Shown one piece after another: positions 61,704 through 64,000 of a DNA stretch of 64,000 bases (the stretch's first letter is position 1; each line of letters starts with the position of its first letter). The translations under genes and the position numbers were made by a program. The stretch is from JAIXWP01 sp046309775 (GTDB taxonomy: Bacteria; Bacteroidota; Bacteroidia; Flavobacteriales_D; Sanyastnellaceae), in assembly GCA_046309775.1 (NCBI GenBank), contig JBKCOM010000062.1, positions 4,389 through 68,388 on the forward strand, read 5' to 3'. The notes under the pieces were generated by a model. The model worked only from the letters and a program-made list of their open reading frames with translations. It was not told the origin of the DNA and ran no database searches.

Positions 61704-62564
61704 TTATCTCAAGATAAACTTGATTGGAACACGGTAGCGATAACGTACCGATTTACCATTCATTTTAGCTGGAGTGAAAGGCTTGAGTTTTTTCACAGCC
61801 TTTTCTGCTTCTTTGCTGAGGTTAGGTCCACCGTTTACACCACGGTCGATTTTAATATCTGTGATATTGCCCGTTTTTTCAACTACAAAAGACACATAAA
61901 CAGTACCTTGAATGTTGTTTTCTTTTTCCATTTCTGGATAGGTAATGTTTTTGTAGATGTCCTCATAGAGTTTTTCGATACCACCTGGGTATTCAGGCTC
62001 TGCCTGCACGAATGCTACAATTTCTTCTTCTTCCTCTTGGATAACGGTTTGAACCGTGGGCTCTGTTGGAGCTTGAATCACATCGTCACCATCTTGGGTC
62101 TGAGTACTAATGTTCTCGTTTTTGAGATCATCCTCAGAAGGAGGAGGAGTTTCAATTTCTTCTTCCGTTACCTCGATCGTAGTAAATTGAATTTGCTTGA
62201 TCGTGGGTGGTGGTGGTGGTGGCGGTGGTGGTGGCGGGGGAGGAGGAGGTTCGTTAGGATCGGTGGGAGGGGGCGCGAGCATTTCTACGTTTACCTCTGC
62301 AATCTCTTCTGAAGCCTCCTCTGCTTTGTCCGATAAGAGGACGGGAGCGAGGGTGACTGCAGTAGCGAGACTCACTACGGCAACGAGAGAAATGGCCAAT
62401 ACTCTACCATATCCTTTGCGAAGTTGGTAAGCGCCGTAGTCTTTGTATTTGTCTTCAAATACAAGGCTATTACGATTACCACTGAGCACATTGTTCCAGC
62501 CGCCTTCAAAGCCGACCAGAGCCACAATGGCTGCGATGATAATGATGATAATGAGGCCTGTCAT
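61704..62564 (-). CDS. TonB-family energy transducer (first copy)
   Basis: A 286-residue TonB-like protein with N-terminal helix (MTGLIIIIIIAAIVALVGF), the block NVLSGNRNSLVFEDKYKDYGAYQLRKG, a second helix, a proline-rich spacer with a run of about 15 prolines (about residues 108-122, coded by a CCX repeat at 62200-62260), an acidic segment, and the TonB C-terminal domain (EPEYPGGIEKLYEDIYKNITYPEMEKEN ... VSFVVEKTGNITDIKIDRG ... YRVPIKFILR). It works with the ExbD genes upstream (64 bp away). The two TonB paralogues suggest separate receptor sets (inference). Confidence 0.94.
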   Translation of the reverse strand: MTGLIIIIIIAAIVALVGFEGGWNNVLSGNRNSLVFEDKYKDYGAYQLRKGYGRVLAISLVAVVSLATAVTLAPVLLSDKAEEASEEIAEVNVEMLAPPPTDPNEPPPPPPPPPPPPPPPTIKQIQFTTIEVTEEEIETPPPSEDDLKNENISTQTQDGDDVIQAPTEPTVQTVIQEEEEEIVAFVQAEPEYPGGIEKLYEDIYKNITYPEMEKENNIQGTVYVSFVVEKTGNITDIKIDRGVNGGPNLSKEAEKAVKKLKPFTPAKMNGKSVRYRYRVPIKFILR

Positions 62565-62628
62565 AATTTTCTTTTTTAAAGATTTTGATGCTTGTACATT
62601 TTAAAAATGACTTCGTTCAAAATACTTG

Positions 62629-63270
62629 TTACTTTTTTAAACCGAGTTCAACGATTCTTTGGCGCATTGCGATGTTTTCGCTGTCTCCCATGTCTATGAT
62701 AGCTCTCTTTTTGATGTTTGTGATGTTTAGTTCATCCATCACATTCACCACATTTCTGAACTTCGAAGTGGGGATTGTTTTTACGATTACAAATGGAGCC
62801 AATGAATCACCGACGATTTTCGAGTAGGCTACTTGATAGGTAGTATCATTGATGGTTTTGTTGGTGAGCTGTTCTTTAAGAGCAGTCACTTGATCATTGA
62901 TACGTTTGTTTCTATCGAGTAATACTTTTCTGATTCCTTCTTTTGAATAGTCGGTATGAATAAGTACGGTTGAGTCGGGTTTGAATACGCCAGTGTAATA
63001 GAACACATGATCGTCTTCTTCACCCACCAAAACAGTTGTTGCTAACGCGTCATCTACTTTGGTTGTTTCATCTGGTTTATCTACCTCTTTTGGGTAGATG
63101 ATTTCCATAGTTTTTGGCTTGCTGAGTGAAGTAGCAAGAATGAAGAAAGTGAGCAGAAGGAACGCGAGGTCAACCATGGGCGTCATGTCCAAGTGCACGT
63201 TACCTTTCTTGGCTTTTTTCTTCTGGTGTTTACCACCACCACCGCCGCCGCCGTCAATTATTTCTGCCAT
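62629..63270 (-). CDS. ExbD/TolR biopolymer transporter (second copy)
   Basis: A 213-residue ExbD-family protein. A glycine-rich N-terminus (GGGGGGGK) precedes the transmembrane motif VHLDMTPMVDLAFLLLTFFILATSL with Asp34, equivalent to the proton-path Asp25 of E. coli ExbD. The long periplasmic domain ends IIDMGDSENIAMRQRIVELGLKK. It is 31 bp downstream of the other exbD. ExbD with ExbB forms the proton-driven motor of TonB. Confidence 0.94.
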   Translation of the reverse strand: MAEIIDGGGGGGGKHQKKKAKKGNVHLDMTPMVDLAFLLLTFFILATSLSKPKTMEIIYPKEVDKPDETTKVDDALATTVLVGEEDDHVFYYTGVFKPDSTVLIHTDYSKEGIRKVLLDRNKRINDQVTALKEQLTNKTINDTTYQVAYSKIVGDSLAPFVIVKTIPTSKFRNVVNVMDELNITNIKKRAIIDMGDSENIAMRQRIVELGLKK

Positions 63271-63301
63271 AATTTATTTTCTTTAATGGGGTTGTGGATT
63301 A

Positions 63302-63982
63302 TTACTCTTCTACTACAGCGGGAGCATCGTCGATACCTTCGAGGCTCGTCACCATATTGAATTGGAAGATGTTTTTATCTCTAAAAATATCGATTACTTT
63401 CTCTACCTTTTCATAATCGGTGTCTCCATCGGCCTTTATTGCGTAGCGAAGACCTTCTTTGTCTTTGAGCTGAGCAATAGTAAAACCTTTGGCCTGAGCA
63501 TCGGTCATGAAAGCTTCATATCCTTCTTGGATCCAGTCACCTAATTGGTTGTTGAGAGAGTCGATTGGAATACCGGCATCTTTGCGATCGTCCATTGCTT
63601 TACGCAATTTTTCATCGCCTTTGATGTATTGTTCCATTCTTTCGATAGGCTGTCCGAAGGTGCCGAGCACCGCGAAGCGCTGAGCTACATCTTCAGAAAC
63701 TTTCACTTGCGGGTATCTTTCGAGCATGCCCTGAAGCATAGCGCGTTTGATTTCTTTACCGCTAAGATCGAAGAACACACGTCCGTCTTTGTCAATTGTA
63801 ACGAGCATTACTTTCTCTGGGAGAGCGATGCTCGAAGTAGACTTTGGAGTGTCGACTATAACAGGTTCATTAGGCCTAAACTTCGCCGTGAGGATGAAGA
63901 AAGTAACCAACAAGAAACCCAAGTCAACCATGGGCGTCATGTCCAGGCTGGGGGCGCTTTTTGGCATTTTTACTTTAGGCAT
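63302..63982 (-). CDS. ExbD/TolR biopolymer transporter (first copy)
   Basis: A 226-residue ExbD paralogue. The transmembrane motif PSLDMTPMVDLGFLLVTFFILTAKF carries the key Asp20; the periplasmic part is longer than in E. coli and includes EKVEKVIDIFRDKNIFQFNMVTSLEG. It is the most upstream gene of the cluster that is complete in the window. Only 18 bp remain to the right edge. In this gene order an ExbB/MotA-type gene is expected immediately upstream. Confidence 0.94.
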   Translation of the reverse strand: MPKVKMPKSAPSLDMTPMVDLGFLLVTFFILTAKFRPNEPVIVDTPKSTSSIALPEKVMLVTIDKDGRVFFDLSGKEIKRAMLQGMLERYPQVKVSEDVAQRFAVLGTFGQPIERMEQYIKGDEKLRKAMDDRKDAGIPIDSLNNQLGDWIQEGYEAFMTDAQAKGFTIAQLKDKEGLRYAIKADGDTDYEKVEKVIDIFRDKNIFQFNMVTSLEGIDDAPAVVEE

Positions 63983-64000
63983 AATTCACTTTTTTAATTT

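Noticed and set aside
62195..62260. GGT/GGC run as a microsatellite or expansion element
   Set aside because: It codes for the polyproline spacer of TonB on the minus strand, a usual feature.

Overview
The window reads as chromosomal DNA of a free-living member of the Bacteroidota, most likely a Flavobacteriales/Cryomorphaceae-like lineage (inference). Direct support: three secreted proteins end in type IX secretion (T9SS) sorting domains, and one is followed at once by a PorP/SprF-family gene. The two TonB proteins carry the NxLVFExxxKxYGAY N-terminus typical of this phylum. Several genes are preceded by the Bacteroidota promoter pattern TTG-N18/19-TAnnTTTG. DUF4271 and DUF4175-like proteins are present. 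I see no transposase, integrase, prophage or CRISPR array.

Layout. 1-2.55 kb: tail of a minus-strand polysaccharide locus (methyltransferase, nucleotide-sugar dehydrogenase, glycosyltransferase), abutting a start-less thioredoxin-like remnant that ends in a strong terminator. 3.2-5.9 kb: DUF937-like protein, PAS histidine kinase and a membrane-anchored P-loop ATPase. 5.9-17.5 kb: a T9SS type A protein divergent from an 8.3-kb adhesin gene (IgGFc-binding-like head, 24 repeats of about 88 residues, PKD, type B sorting domain) and its PorP/SprF partner. 17.5-25.1 kb: gamma-carbonic anhydrase with an unknown secreted protein, two unknown exported proteins (the first frameshifted in its signal peptide), DUF4190 twins, ferrochelatase, M28 peptidase and rpiB. 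25.1-25.66 kb: a 545-bp non-coding region with repeated TGTTCAT motifs and two CACGTGAAAATA copies. 25.7-30.9 kb: MORN-like secreted protein, six-PAS soluble histidine kinase, LytTR response regulator. 30.9-39 kb: flippase and glycosyltransferase with facing promoters, then a 5.6-kb PKD-repeat T9SS protein. 39-46.9 kb: housekeeping block (mnmG, ybeY, RsbW-like kinase, dprA, hemD, DUF4271, RNA pseudouridine synthase, yraN) with an exact parS consensus between ybeY and mnmG. 46.9-54.7 kb: coiled-coil protein, tRNA-Cys, tatA, gatA, DUF4175-like protein, dicarboxylate symporter. 54.9-57.7 kb: XRE regulator and three tandem paralogous outer-membrane proteins, two of them lipoproteins. 57.8-64 kb: TonB energy-transduction cluster (ExbD, ExbD, TonB, TonB, small membrane protein, PstS-like lipoprotein, TPR protein); its ExbB-type motor subunit probably lies just past the right edge.

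How it fits together: surface biology dominates. T9SS cargo, a PorP/SprF partner, capsule or exopolysaccharide genes, TonB transduction and large sensor kinases are mixed with heme, translation and competence genes. No single segment is clearly a new system. The least explained loci are the kinase/membrane-ATPase pair (3.7-5.9 kb), the MORN-like/kinase/LytTR operon with its odd upstream region (25.1-30.9 kb), and the lipoprotein triplet (55.3-57.7 kb).
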